Source: Ligustrum vulgare (taxonomy: Eukaryota; Streptophyta; Magnoliopsida; Lamiales; Oleaceae). Taken from it: a stretch of 64,000 bases of DNA. Where the stretch lies: positions 26,354,513 through 26,418,512 of the forward strand of contig OY743181.1 in assembly GCA_963555705.1 (NCBI GenBank), given 5' to 3'. Position numbers and translations under genes: made by a program. Each line of letters opens with the position of its first letter. Position 1 is the stretch's first letter. Below are positions 33,652 to 45,275 of the stretch, one piece after another. The notes under the pieces are model-generated. The model was not told the origin of the DNA, ran no database searches, and saw only the letters and a program-made list of their open reading frames with translations.

Positions 33652-35690
33652 TAAAAAAAATCATGTTAATAGAAGGCTAGATGGCCATCAGTCCATAGAC
33701 AGTCCAGGTTGGTCTGGGCTGTAGTCCATGAACCGACGACCTCTGTTACCCAACTCTCTCTCTTTCTCTCTCTCTGAGATAGGATTTAGGGTTTATCATC
33801 TAACATTTTTAATATAATCTTTAGTGCAGATATGGAATCAACGCTCATCTCAATTTTTTACTTCGATGAATTTTAATGAACTAGATTGTCCTATGTGCGT
33901 TGCAAAGATATTTTATTCAATCAAAATTACCTTAGTCTATATAATAATGTATATTATATACACATGATTTTAATACATTATTTTTAAATATATATTTATT
34001 TGGCCAGTAATGACTAAAACATTGAAATTAATTTTTTAATTTTAATATGTTTTTAGTTTATATTGTTGTAATGTCTCTCGTCTAAATTAAAATTGTTAAG
34101 GACAATATGCAAATTCAAATAAATCATAAGAACTAAAGTTTCTTGTACCCATTTTATTCTTTAAAAAAAGTTTTAATAAGAGTTAATAAAGATTGCAGTG
34201 TATTTTATGAAGAAGTTTTATGAGATGCTTTTGATCATAAAGTTTTAGATCCAAGGATTCTCATTGTCTAGTAATTATTATTTTATTTATTTATTTTTAT
34301 TTTATAATTTACTTACATATTCCTCGAATATATAGTACATATTGTTATGACGTAGAATTCTGAACTTGACGATATTAATAATTAAAATCTACATTATCAT
34401 AAAGGATAATGTTTATTATCATATAATTTCCTCAACATTTCTAAAAGCATACAACATTTTGAAATATCAAAATACTAAGATGAATAAATTGTTGGGGGGG
34501 GGGGGGGGGTAAGATTTAAATTTTTTCTACTCGAGATTGTAAATATAAAATATTTACATACTTAATTCCCAAACTATATTAAATTTGTCAATGTATCGAA
34601 TATTCAAAGAAAATTAGCCAATGCATATATATATATATATATATATAAGAGCATTCGTAATTTCAGTACTTTAATTGTAACACAATTATTAGTTTTTAAC
34701 TTAATTTATTTTAAAATTTACATATTTTCTTACTAATTTATTTGTTAATGATCAAACACAATTATTAGTTTTGTAAATTTAATTTATTTTAAAATCTACA
34801 TATTTTCTTACTAATGTATTTGTTAACAATCAAACACATGATTTGCAAAGGTAAAATCAATGCAATTCTAATCAATTAGTGATTGTGACTATCCCAATAT
34901 TCTCTCCAATGTTGTTCAAATGTCATTGTATTTCCCCTGGCAACTTCTTGAAGAATACTAACACAACTCATTGGAACAATAATTTTCTCACTATCCTCTC
35001 ATAAAATAACTTTGTAATGATATAAATAAATCAAAAAAAAAAAAAAAAAGACCAATGCCGCAACATTTATTTAGATATAATATAATCGAAATGTTTTATG
35101 GGAGAAGTTAAAAAAAATAGTTAAAAAACCAAAGAAGATATCTGGCACTTTAAAGTTTAAATGATACTTTATAAGTGAAAGAAATTTTAAGCTATAATTC
35201 AACATAAACATCAAAGTTACCTTAAACGAAAGAAAATAAAATAATGAAAAACACATATACGATATTAAAATTCTATAACACTTTTATCTATGATAAATAA
35301 TGATGTAATTAAGCAAAATAATTATATGAATGGAAATATGGGTAACAATTTAACATGAAGAATATTTTGAGTTCCTTCTCTTCGCTCTTAAGTACAAAAT
35401 TACATTTGTTTTCTTCTTTTTGTGTATGAACGTATAGGATAAAAGTTTTTTTCTCCTCTATTAACGAAAAGGATTGATATGAATGTTATTAAAAGTTCAG
35501 TTTTTATTTTTCGTAAATTAATGAAATAGGGTTATTATGACTGTTATTAATAAGTATATAAATGTATTTTTGACTATAAAGAAAAAAACATAAGAACAAA
35601 ATAGGAAATTAAAAGTTTCTCACATATCCACGCTTTATAGATATTGTAGATATAGATGTAGATGTAAATAGATATAGATGAAAATGGTCG
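33652..35690. other. Intergenic repeats: poly-G tract and a tandem duplication, no gene
   Basis: 34494-34509 is a run of 16 G. About 34678-34835 is a tandem duplication of roughly 77 bp ('acacaattattagtttt' ... 'cttactaat.tatttgttaa'). 33882-33910 resembles a Helitron-type 3' hairpin with CTAG on the minus strand. Short ORFs (for example 35071-35256) are low-complexity. Confidence 0.6.
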
Positions 35691-36130
35691 ATGGTCGTGA
35701 AAACGGACAAGTGATGGAACTGTTACTTTCGAAATTTTGACAGGGTCGAGTACATCATTTATGAATATGTATCATCATTTAAAAGAAAAACTCAAAGTTG
35801 ATCCCTCAATATGCAATGGATTTGAAATTTCTATTTAACGAGCATTCAACTATTTTGATTGCACATGTAAAGGTTAGTTTTGAAGAGCAAATGATGTGGT
35901 TAATTGAACTGAACAAAAATTGCACGACTACTCCTATTTTCATAATCTTAGTAAGGAGGAATATCCCGGATAGTGAACATGAAGAATCAGATGGCGAATA
36001 TCGTAGTGTGAATGATTTTTGGAATACGTTGAAGATAGTTCGTGTGGACAACATGGTATTTCCAAGACAGTTGTTACACACCATGATTTATTGTTATGCA
36101 CAGAGCTCCACGAGTAGCCTAAAAGGATGA
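35690..36130 (+). pseudogene. Possible MULE transposase N-terminal remnant
   Basis: I do not recognise this firmly. An open frame at 35798-36130 (110 codons) and the sequence just upstream (GSSTSF, LKEKLKVDPS, then VSFEEQMMWLIELNKNCTTT and PIFIILVRRNIPDSE in another frame) recall the PB1-like N-terminal segment of some MULE transposases, where an NCTT-P-I/L-Y/F motif is followed by an acidic linker. No catalytic part is nearby and no terminal repeats were found. It could instead be an unrelated decayed ORF. Confidence 0.25.
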
Positions 36131-37115
36131 GAGTTTAAATGTCAAATTTGAAACGATATAGACGATTTGCACAATAAATGCAAATAATAGATATGTTTGA
36201 GCTATTAACCCTATATTTGATATTTTTTAAAATCGAAAAACTTTACTCAATTTTTACTTCTTGAAATTTGTATCTGTTTGACAAAAATAATCAAATTCGA
36301 GCAAAATAAATGAAAGATGCAATAAAAGGACTTGTCCAAAGTAGTAAGACGAGGAAAAGAGGAATCCACAAAATTCATACAGAGAATCCAACATAATCCA
36401 ATTTTTACTGTTTCAAATAATTCTTTCCCTTCAGCCGCCAATTCCAATATATCCTCAATAGAAGAAAAATGCTGAAAGTACGTACCTGTACTGTACATGT
36501 TACTAACTGTAGCAATGAATAGCTATGAACAGTAAAAGTACTGTCAAATGCTACAGTATTCCTACAGTGTGTAGCTGCAGCATTAGCGGGGTACCAAAAA
36601 TTAAAGTAGACCCCACTTAGAATGCAAGTCCAAATGCAGAAGGCAAAGAAAATGCAAGAGTTTACTTCATTCTCATCCACACCATCCATTTATGGCCATC
36701 ATAGATTCATATTGGTAATCCACTCAAAGGGATTAAGATTAGGATTCCGTTTGTGATGCAGCAATTTTTTTCTTTGAATCTTTCTCTGTGAATCTCTCAT
36801 TATTTGCAGAAATTTGATCTCTTCTTTTGGGGTTATAGTTTTTACTTTTGGTTTAGTAACGCTAATGGATTCGACTTTTATTTTTTAGTTATGAATGATT
36901 GTATCATCAATCATTTCCACAACAGTAAACAATTTTCCCATTTCTGGGAAAATTCTTGACATGGGATATTGAACTGCAACTTTGAGATTCATTCTTGAAT
37001 TGAGAGATTCTCATTTCGTGACCTGGGGTTTATTTCTGGTTTTCTATTTTGTTGAATATTGGGCATTTTTCTTTATTTATTTGGGGATTGAAGTGAAGAG
37101 GTTGATTTTTTCCAC
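36131..37115 (+). promoter_or_regulatory. Upstream region and probable 5' UTR of the ATL gene
   Basis: No strong TATA box stands out. A pyrimidine-rich stretch with 'tcattctcatccacaccatcc' pieces near 36665 and T-rich sequence up to 37110 look like a plant leader. Near 36540-36580 'ctacagtattcctacagtgt' and 'gtagctgcag' form short repeats. Minus-strand ORFs here (36247-36498, 36405-36689) are shadows. Confidence 0.4.
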
Positions 37116-40100
37116 ATGTTTGGTGGCTCTGGAATGAATCTGATTACCACAATTATTGGGTTTGGAATGAGTGCAACTTTTATTGTTTTTGTCTGCACTA
37201 GACTCATTTGTGGGAGGCTCCGCCGGATTGAATCTGGCGAACTGTTTGAGCTTGACTCAAGGATTGATCTTGAGATGGTATGTTTAAAATGATTGATTTT
37301 ATTAATTTCCATGTGTTACTAATCTTTGCATTTGTAGTGTTCAACAAATTGTGTACCAATGATGTAATAACATAAACTTTGTACTTATAATTTATAAATG
37401 TCTAGAATTTAATTATAATCAACTTGCTTAAGGTCAGTTATCAGTTTCATTACACGGTCGAACATTTTCTTATCTGAAACACAAGGAATAGTTCATTCTA
37501 AATTTCTATTCCCCTTTCGTGCTTGTAAGGATGAGTTATGATGATGCTATTTGTGCAATATGTTCTTATTTGATTCGTGTTTTCTTCATTCTAGACGAAA
37601 ACCTGTTAGTCTGTGACTAATCTTTGCATTTGCATTGAATATGTACTTTGTACTTGTGAGTATTGAATATATCAAAATTACTCTAGGTCGAATAACCGTG
37701 TCATTACAAAATTTGAAAAATCCATTGGTTGTTAGAGGACTATTTTTATTGATGCTATTTGTGCCATAATTTGTACTTGTGATTTTCTAGAATTGAATTT
37801 TCAACAAATTGCTTTTGACAATTTCCAATTCACCTCATCTGAAACACGAGGAATAGTTCATTCTAAATTTCTTATTCTCCATTGATGCTAAGATGGACAA
37901 GTTATGGTCATGTTTTCAATGCATTCTGTTCAGTTTTTCTTCATTTTAGCCCAACACATTCAACTTTGAGCGTGCCAAGATTGTTAGCTAACTAATTATC
38001 GGTTCTTTGGGCTTGATATGTTGTCTGCATAAATGATTTTGGATTTAATTGTCGAATTAGTTTAATAAAGCGAGAGTTGAGGCAGTAGATATGATCCCCC
38101 CCCCCATCCCAAGTTATTTGTTCCAAATTACACCATGTTGTAAGCGATTTTTGCGCTGCAAAACATGGATGAAAAGTGATTTCAATCTTAATGTGATACC
38201 ATGTTCCCCACTTTGTATTCTCTCACATTGACATAACTTTTACACTTTCTCGACAGACATGTTCTCCCATTTTGTTCTTATTACTGTTGGTTGGTTACCT
38301 TACTATACAAAAAATGAACTGAGTCGTACATTTCGTGCTATGAACGTCTAAAATTTAATCAAGTTGCATTCGAGTTAATTTATTGTTCTGTTATGACAGC
38401 CAGAACACCAGGCTAATGGCCTTCAACCAGGTGTAGTTGCTGCAATTCCCAAACTGATGTTCAACCGTGAGGCGTTCAGTTCAACAGAAGATATGCAGTG
38501 AGTATAATCACCAAAATTATTATTTAGGAGCTCATTTAGCATTCTTTTGAATTACTCATCTCATGTTGTATCATGTATGCATTTGTAAACTCCTTCAAAC
38601 AAACTATGTGCATGTATGGCTAAGCTGAAAACATTGCTGATAAGTAGCAGCAGACTTGGACTGCCGGACTGATCAGAATGTCGCATTCAATTTTTTGAAT
38701 GAATCTTAACAGAAATTTCGGCCTGTGCCCATTTTGAAAGTTTTCTCAAGTAAAAGTGTAAATCTTAAAATAAATACAATTTTGTTGATCAAAGTTAGAA
38801 ATAATTAGTTGCTTTGTTTGAATGTAACCCTTGCCTCACTGTGAAAATAAGAATCTTTTTTCAAGTGTAAGTCAAAAAGTATGATATGTAGAATCTAAGT
38901 AGCAACAGAGAGAGGGTGAAGAAGGAAAAAAACGAGTTGGAAGATGAGTAGAAGTCTGTTGATTTTATTCATTCCACTTGCAAAGTAAATAAACTAACCC
39001 CTTCCAGATATTCAGCTGGCTGGGAATTATTCTAATAACAAGAAATGAACAAACTTTTACTTAAATCACTTTTTCTTCCTCTCATGTGTGCTACTGGAAT
39101 TGAAGGATAAGGGTAAACTTTTGCATGGAACTGCATGTATTATCCCCCCCAACACTTAAGAATCCTTGTCTGCATGGATGAAGCGAGGATAGGACTTGGT
39201 AAAGCGCCATTCATTTTCCTAGGTAGCATCTTCAGCTGAGAACTCACCCATTTAACGAGACTTAGACTTTGGACGATATTTTCCCTTGTGGACCACACGC
39301 AGGTTAAGTATTGCCTCTGGCTTTGGAAGGATAGTAGAAGTGTCCAAAACGGGGTGGAAGTTGGGTAGAGGCAGGTATGACTGGTCCCAAATGTTTACGT
39401 AACAGACTGACATGGAACACATCGTAGATTTGAGAGCCAGGAGGCAGGGCCATTTTGTAAGCCACTGAACCAATCTTTTCAGTGATCTAGTATGGACAAA
39501 AGTATCGCAGGCTGAGCTTCATGGACCCTCAGAAAGCTACTGAAGTTTGGCGATATGGTTGCAGTTTTAAATACACATAAACTCTAACAACAAAAGAGAC
39601 CTCACGACTATGCTGGTGACATTTCATTCGATCTTGAACCAGCATAAGGTTCCTTTGGATCTCACGTAGGATAGTATCCCGATCATGCAAATAATCGTCT
39701 ATTGCCTGTACAAGGGAAGTTCCTGGTACATAGGACAGTAAGCTTGGTGGTGGAATCCCATAAACTACTACAAATGGTGACATCTTTGTAGACGAGTGAA
39801 CTGATGTGTTGTAGCTGAACTCGCCCCAAGGAACCCATTCTATCCACTTCCGTGGTTTATCACTTGTGAAGCATTGCAAATATTGATCCAAGGTGCGATT
39901 GAAAATCTCAGTTTGGCCATTTGATTGCAGATGATAACTTTAACTCATACATAACTTGGTGCCCTGCAGTTGGAACAGTGTTCACCAAAAGAACTAATAA
40001 ATACATTGTCTTGATCGCTAACAATGGTTGCTGGAATGCCATGGAGGTGAACCACATTGGAATGCCATTGATAAAAATTGTAGCTCACCTACACGGGATA

Positions 40101-41411
40101 AGGAATCTGCACCTTGATTTTTAGGCTCCATTTTATACTCAATTTTATAATCATAGCCAAGTATCTTAGGCAGCCATCGGGTTTCTGTTGGGTAGTAATT
40201 ATTTGCTCTTCGTTGAAATAAGCCACTGGTTGATTTTGCTCGGATAGGATTGCACCAATTCTGACTCCACTTGCATCAAATTCAACTACAAATGGCTGAG
40301 AAAAATCTGGAAGACGTAAAATTGGTGGTGAAGTTAGGGCCTCTTGTAATTGTTTGAAGAAGGAAAAAATGAATTGGATGATGAGTAAAAGTCGAACGAT
40401 TTTATTCATTCCACTTGCAGCTATTTATAGCCGAGGAAAGATAATGATACAGCAAAATAAAAGGAAACAAACTAACCCCTTCCAGATACTAACTGGTGAT
40501 TCTTCTTTTTTTTTATGAAATGGAACTGGGGATTCTTCTAATAACAAGAAATGAACAAACTTTGACTAAAGTAAACCACTTTTTCTTCCTCTCACGCGTG
40601 CTGCTGGAATTGAGGGATAAGGGTGAACTTTTGCATGGCTATGCTTGGAACCTTCATGTATCAAAGTAACATATCCTATTGGATATAAAAATCATATGAA
40701 GTAAGTTTTACATACTTTTAAGCTTAGTCAAACATGTTTCAAGATTTGTTTCCAATAAATTTGGTGTTGACCATGTGAATCCTTTTTTGGTCACTCGGTT
40801 TGGGTTGTTGGCTTGTTGCTAGAATCAGTTGTGTACATTTATAAACAAAAAAAATGGGGAAATGAAAAAATTAATCCTATGCATTTTTCTCACTTTTTCA
40901 TTTTGTGCAAATATGACTTTTCATCATATATCGTCGTAGTTTGTTTTGTGTTGCTTTGCTTCGCCAATGAATTTCAATTACTCGGATGTTTTTGACAAAA
41001 GTGAAAACATAATCGATGTTTATGATAAACATGGTTAACATTTTTTTGAAATGTAGGTGTACAATATGCTTAGCGGAGTATCAAGAGAAAGAAGTTCTGA
41101 GAATCATGCCCAACTGTGGCCACAGTTTTCATCTTTCTTGCATTGATATGTGGCTAAGAAAACAGTCTACTTGTCCAGTATGCAGGCTTTCAGTGCAGAA
41201 TACTTTCGAAACTAAACATGTTAGAACAACTACATTGGCTGAGTCCCAATCGTTCAACAGCTCAGAGATTACGGCCGAACATTCTCAACAATGGCTGCTA
41301 CCTGCTCTCGATCATTCAGGCGGTAATGGTGGAACCAGCCACAGGAATGCTGATCATATTTCCATTGACGTAAACTCTGGTGTTTCTAGTGCAGCAGTGC
41401 CAAGATCGTGA
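37116..41411 (+). CDS. RING-H2 finger protein, ATL family (ATL58/59-like); three exons
   Basis: Probable membrane-anchored E3 ubiquitin ligase that brings an E2 to a target through a RING-H2 zinc finger. Exons by splice signals and frame: 37116-37277, 38400-38497 and 41057-41411; introns begin GTATGT and GTGAGT and end ACAG and GTAG. The product is 204 aa. A hydrophobic segment at about residues 7-25 (MNLITTIIGFGMSATFIVFV) is the anchor. GLQPGVVAAIP in exon 2 lies where ATLs have the GLD region; a canonical GLD is missing, as in the ATL58/59 branch. The RING-H2 ligands are C88, C91, C107, H109, H112, C115, C126 and C129, with the E2-contact W119. The tail is Ser/Gln-rich. Intron 2 (2559 bp) holds an antisense gypsy fragment. 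This is the only gene in the window that looks intact. Confidence 0.93.
38918..40662 (-). mobile_element. Internally deleted Ty3/gypsy retrotransposon in ATL intron 2, antisense
   Basis: Direct repeats of roughly 230-300 bp at 38918-39142 and 40357-40662 ('gaagaaggaaaaa', 'attttattcattccacttgc', 'ctaaccccttccagata', 'ctttttcttcctctcac') behave as LTRs. Between them, on the minus strand, lie coding remnants. A polypurine-like tract borders the left LTR (CCCCCCC at 39144-39150). Most of the element (gag, protease, reverse transcriptase core) is missing. No target duplication was identified. Confidence 0.75.
39240..40409 (-). pseudogene. Gypsy RNase H and integrase remnants
   Basis: At 40409-40130 an RNase H start is readable (FFKQLQEALTSPPILRLPDF, VVEFDASGVRIGAILSEQNQ, PVAYFNEE). 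After a jump, 39900-39529 gives the integrase core end and C-terminal domain (LQCFTSDKPRKWIEWVPWGE, FSYNTSVHSSTKMSPFVVVY, RDTILREIQRNLMLVQDRMK, VYVYLKLQPYRQTSVAF). 39473-39252 holds the tail with ILPKPEAILNLRV and KGKYRPK, where chromodomain-bearing gypsy elements begin their chromodomain. Stops and a large deletion separate RNase H from integrase. It is antisense to the ATL gene. Confidence 0.8.
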
Positions 41412-42971
41412 CTGGAGAAAAGACCGTCGCTACATTTTCCGGTTCCAACTCTTGTTGCTTTTTTTCTTGGTTGCAATGCTTTCGCTAAAGAAGATTTAGA
41501 GTGGAATTTCACGTCAGAGAAAGAGATACACACATGTTTGTATAAATTTTAGTGTTTTGAAAAAAATTAGGTTGTGATAATTTGTCTTGAGAGTTTTGAA
41601 GAATTTATTTGAACATCATCTTGTACAAGTACAACCTTTCGTAAAAGATAACAGAATTTTCAGCTGAATGTTGGCGTATTGGATCTTGCAATTCAAAGTT
41701 GATTCTTGTGACAACAGTACTCACAATACCCGTGCAAGACATGTTTATTGCATAGTATTGAATTTAACTAGATAGTATTATAAATCATATTTTAGTTTTT
41801 AGTTTTTTCGTTTAATTGTCTAGTGACACAGAGTGTAACCTAACCTTATCAAAGATGCCATTCTTCCGGCATGTTTGGCTAAGCTTAAGCAAATGTCACT
41901 TATAAGTAATTGTTTTTTTTCTTTTGTTTGTTAACACTGTTTGATTTATAAACTAATTTATTTATGATTGTACCTCTTTTTGGCAAATATGTTTAAAAAC
42001 ATGTTTTTTACAAATACATATTTTACCTCGAAAATATAAAAAAAAAGTTTTAAACACAAAATTTTTAACAAATAGAGAGGTAAAAAATAGTGGTTGAAAA
42101 TTGGAGAGAGAAATTGTGCGTGGTTAAATTAATATCAAGAAAGAGAAAAAATAATCAAGAAATATTAAGATTTATATGAAGGTTCGCCTCAATGTGGGAT
42201 TACGTCATCGTCCGTAACTGTCTAAATGTCTTGATTTCTTGCTTTTATATACCTTCGTAAAAGCATATCTGAAACTTCTTCTTGGTCTTGTAACCTCCAC
42301 GTTCTGTTTAGTTGATCCCATTACTCGCATTTAATGAGTAACCGCTTCTCACGATCCAATTAACTAATAACTTTGCTGAAAACTACTATATCATGGGCAA
42401 TTATGGACGATCATGTGTGATAACTGCCCAAATACGTTGTCAGTTCGCTCAAGATGCCTGTTCCTTTTTCCTTTCCTTGCCCTGGTTGGATGAATTCTAC
42501 TTCACCATATTCGCCCTATTTGGATGTATTCGTTCTCTATGCCAGATGATATATCGCCCTATGTTAATTATCTCAATGTGTAGCTATCTTCACTACCATC
42601 ATCTATTTTTGGCCGATTTTGTGTGTCAACGAATACATTTCGAGCCCCATGTTTACATCACGATTTTCAAAAAACCAACTGTTGTTCCGGGAGAGGATGG
42701 TGACAAGTCATTCCTTGTATAAGGTGGTCGTGCCCGTGTCCGTGTCCATGTCCATGGTTTTATTCTTGAATATAATCTTAAGGATAAGAGTTTTGAGAAG
42801 ATTTGGGATTTTGCTCCGACTAACTCTTATCACTTCAAATGGGTTCATACTTGTAGATATTGAGCCTATTTACCTCTTACTTCTCAGTAAATTCGTGTTT
42901 CTTTATGATGTTGCATCTTTTTTGTACAAAAATGTTATCGTGTTTTCAATAACTTGTAACTGATTCAGTAT
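41412..42971. other. ATL 3' UTR and intergenic DNA
   Basis: The first 200-300 bp should be ATL 3' UTR; no clear AATAAA was found. 42185-42230 ('ggttcgcctcaatgtgggattacgtc' in pieces) resembles plant Copia LTR leader phrases, but no element was defined. ORFs 42393-42722 and 42619-42963 overlap in different frames and match nothing I know. A small run of 'cgtgtc' repeats sits near 42728-42756. Confidence 0.45.
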
Positions 42972-43054
42972 TGTAACACTCCAAATTCTATTAACTCGAA
43001 ACGCTTCTACAGTCTAAATCTCCTTGAAATAAGTATTTTAAATAAACGATAAAA

Positions 43055-43121
<67 letters not shown>

Positions 43122-43848
43122 TCCTACAAAACATTAAACTTGAAACAAAATGCGAAAGCGTAATTGATTGAAATAATTTAAGTTTCAGTACCACAAATAA
43201 TAAATGAATTGTTAAACTTGCAAAATACTAAAATTCGAAATTAATATGACAAAATAGAAAATGATTGCTAAAAATACTTTTCTAAAAGAAAATTATAAGT
43301 TATAATTGATTATTATTATATTCGAAAATCGCCCTTCTCATTCCCCCCCTCGTCGAGCTCCTTAACCTAAAATGGTGAAAATAGTAGGGTGAGCATAATG
43401 AATTATACTCAGTAGGGAAACAATAACCCATTCCAAGTTAAATTCAAACATGAAAATTCAATTATGAATATCATACCAATACAAATTTTTCTATTGATTT
43501 GTGTACTATGGGACATCCACAATGACTCATTTTCGATCACAAACATATTTACAGTATCTGACAACATGTAATTAGTACTAATTAAATTTTGGCTCTGTGG
43601 GACAACCCCAAGGACGCAATTTCGATCCCGAACCTATTTACTGATAACATTTTCATATGTATAAGCATTATATCACAATTACAGTCGTATATCAAGAAAT
43701 AGCATGGAAAAATAACCACAACAGCTTTAATGTAAATTCCACCTCAAAGTCTCGAAATTTTACTGAAATAAAACAGATGTAAAACTAAAGTGCTTCAGAT
43801 ATTTTCCGCAATTTCGTCTAGCCAAAAGAAAATAAATCTTAAATTGAC
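42972..43848 (+). mobile_element. Older LTR-like element, left part (continues at 51327)
   Basis: It begins TGTAACACTCCAAATTC. The block 'gtagggtgagcataatg...atactcagtaggg' (43389-43422) matches the 3.35-kb nested element at 20790-20822 in inverse orientation, which makes this a relative. A (TA)n run at 43058-43118 is internal. It was split by the young Athila/Tat element at 43849. Confidence 0.55.
43058..43118. repeat. (TA)n microsatellite
   Basis: About 30 AT dinucleotides. Confidence 0.97.
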
Positions 43849-44764
43849 TGATGCGTGTCGTAATGCACCAAAATAATAATTAAATTCCTTGTTCACTATT
43901 ACTAAGAATATAGCAGTGGAAGCAAGGGTCGATCCCACGAGGAACGGGAACTAACTTAGTGTTATGTCAATTAGAATCGTAAAGGGGGGTTTTGAGTTGA
44001 AAATTGCAATTAATCTAAATAATCAAATAAAGATGTAAAATAGCTGGAATAAAAATCAAATAATAAAGAATCCTAGTTCTCAGGTTCGGTTGTGCCCTAT
44101 CATAATATTGTCATTCCCCAAGCAACGCATGTACTATTTCCTTTGTTTTATTTATCACCCGGAATAATCAAAAAGCTCTGATTAATCCAATTCTTCCTTA
44201 ATAATAATCAATTAGAATTAGTTCTCCAATCAATTTAGAGTGAATGAACAACCTAGAATAAGCTCCCTAGATTTAATTCATTAACTATGTGAAAACAAGA
44301 AGAATTAGGTGAACTAAATTATCAATTACATATGCTCGAATTGATTAATCTAGATTGAATTTTCATATGGAAATATAAAATTACCAATTGCTACTATGAT
44401 TTGGATAACAAGACAAATACGAATCCAATTACCCAAATTAGCAAACATCAACACAATAATTAAAAGACAAGGCCTTAATCAATTAATAAATTGTCTTGAC
44501 GAAATTGATGTTCATGAGAAATCCAATAAATAAAATATAAAAACAAGAACTACGTTACGAGTTTGAGGAATGAATAATAGAATAATATGAACACAACGTC
44601 CCCCTTGAACTAGGTTGAGAAGATTAGCCACGCATTGCCATGAAGAATTCCCCAAAAATATTGTCTTGATTAACCTTGATTTTGCCCGGAATTTCTTCTC
44701 TTCAAACCTTGATATTGGAGGCTCTCAAAAATATTTTTCTCTCTTTTTCTTGTCATGAACTTCC

Positions 44765-44773
44765 CTATTTATA
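44765..44773 (-). promoter_or_regulatory. TATA box of the LTR promoter
   Basis: TATAAATAG on the minus strand, about 90 bp downstream of the palindrome array. An identical copy is at 50832-50840 in the other LTR; the latter is the one that would drive element RNA. Confidence 0.6.
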
Positions 44774-44860
44774 ACTTCAATTTTCGTGCCCTAGCTTTGG
44801 GAGCAAGAAATCCAAAATTATGGAAAGAATTGAAATAAGGAAATTTTTGACTTGAAGATT

Positions 44861-45069
44861 TACGGCCGTAACTATTCTTTTACGGCCGTAATTGAGTTAC
44901 TGCATATTTTCCAAAGTTGACATTACGGCCGTGACACTTCCATTTACGGTCGTGACATATCCATTTACGGCCGTGACACACCCCTTTACGGCCGTAATTG
45001 TGTCTCTGCATATTTTTGCACAATGACATGAAAACGTTTACGACCGTGAGTATATATATTACGGCCGTA
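44861..45069. promoter_or_regulatory. Array of eight TACGGCCGTA-type palindromes (3' LTR U3)
   Basis: Starts at 44861, 44881, 44924, 44945, 44966, 44987, 45039 and 45060; spacings 20, 43, 21, 21, 21, 52 and 21 bp. An identical array is in the 5' LTR at 50928-51136. It matches the 10-bp core used by the chromovirus LTRs at 12494-12724, although the two elements belong to different lineages. Confidence 0.85.
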
Positions 45070-45259
45070 ACGTATTTGCACCCAAGGCCCTCAATCTTCA
45101 ATTTAAAGCGTATTTTGGTCCTTTTTCCTTCTTTTCTCTTCTTTTAGGATCCTATACAACATGAAACACAACATGCATTAATAATACTTAGATAGAATCC
45201 CATTATGACTTATTCAAGGATATAAGTGTATAAAATAAACGTTAATATAACACTTATCA

Positions 45260-45275
45260 AATCCCCCCACACTTG
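45260..45275 (-). other. Polypurine tract
   Basis: Minus strand 'caagtgtggggggatt' directly before the LTR start TGATAAG, preceded by 'ttcgaggacgaacaatggt'. It primes plus-strand DNA synthesis. Confidence 0.85.

Larger units (their letters stand above)
43849..45259 (-). repeat. 3' LTR of the young element (1411 bp)
   Basis: Minus strand: TGATAAGTGTTATATTAACG ... GACACGCATCA. Eight palindromes at 44861-45069, TATAAATAG at 44773-44765, then a long R/U5. Its partner at 49916-51326 has identical length. Confidence 0.96.

Noticed and set aside
41268..41282. 'attacggccgaa' in ATL exon 3 as another palindrome site
   Set aside because: Single, imperfect, coding and unpaired; most likely chance.
42393..42963. 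Two overlapping plus-strand ORFs as genes
   Set aside because: Different frames, no domain, hydrophobic low-information sequence; no splice or promoter context.
44880..45101. 73-codon minus-strand ORF, repeated at 50947-51168
   Set aside because: Translation of the palindrome array (repeated HGRKW-type words) in both LTRs.
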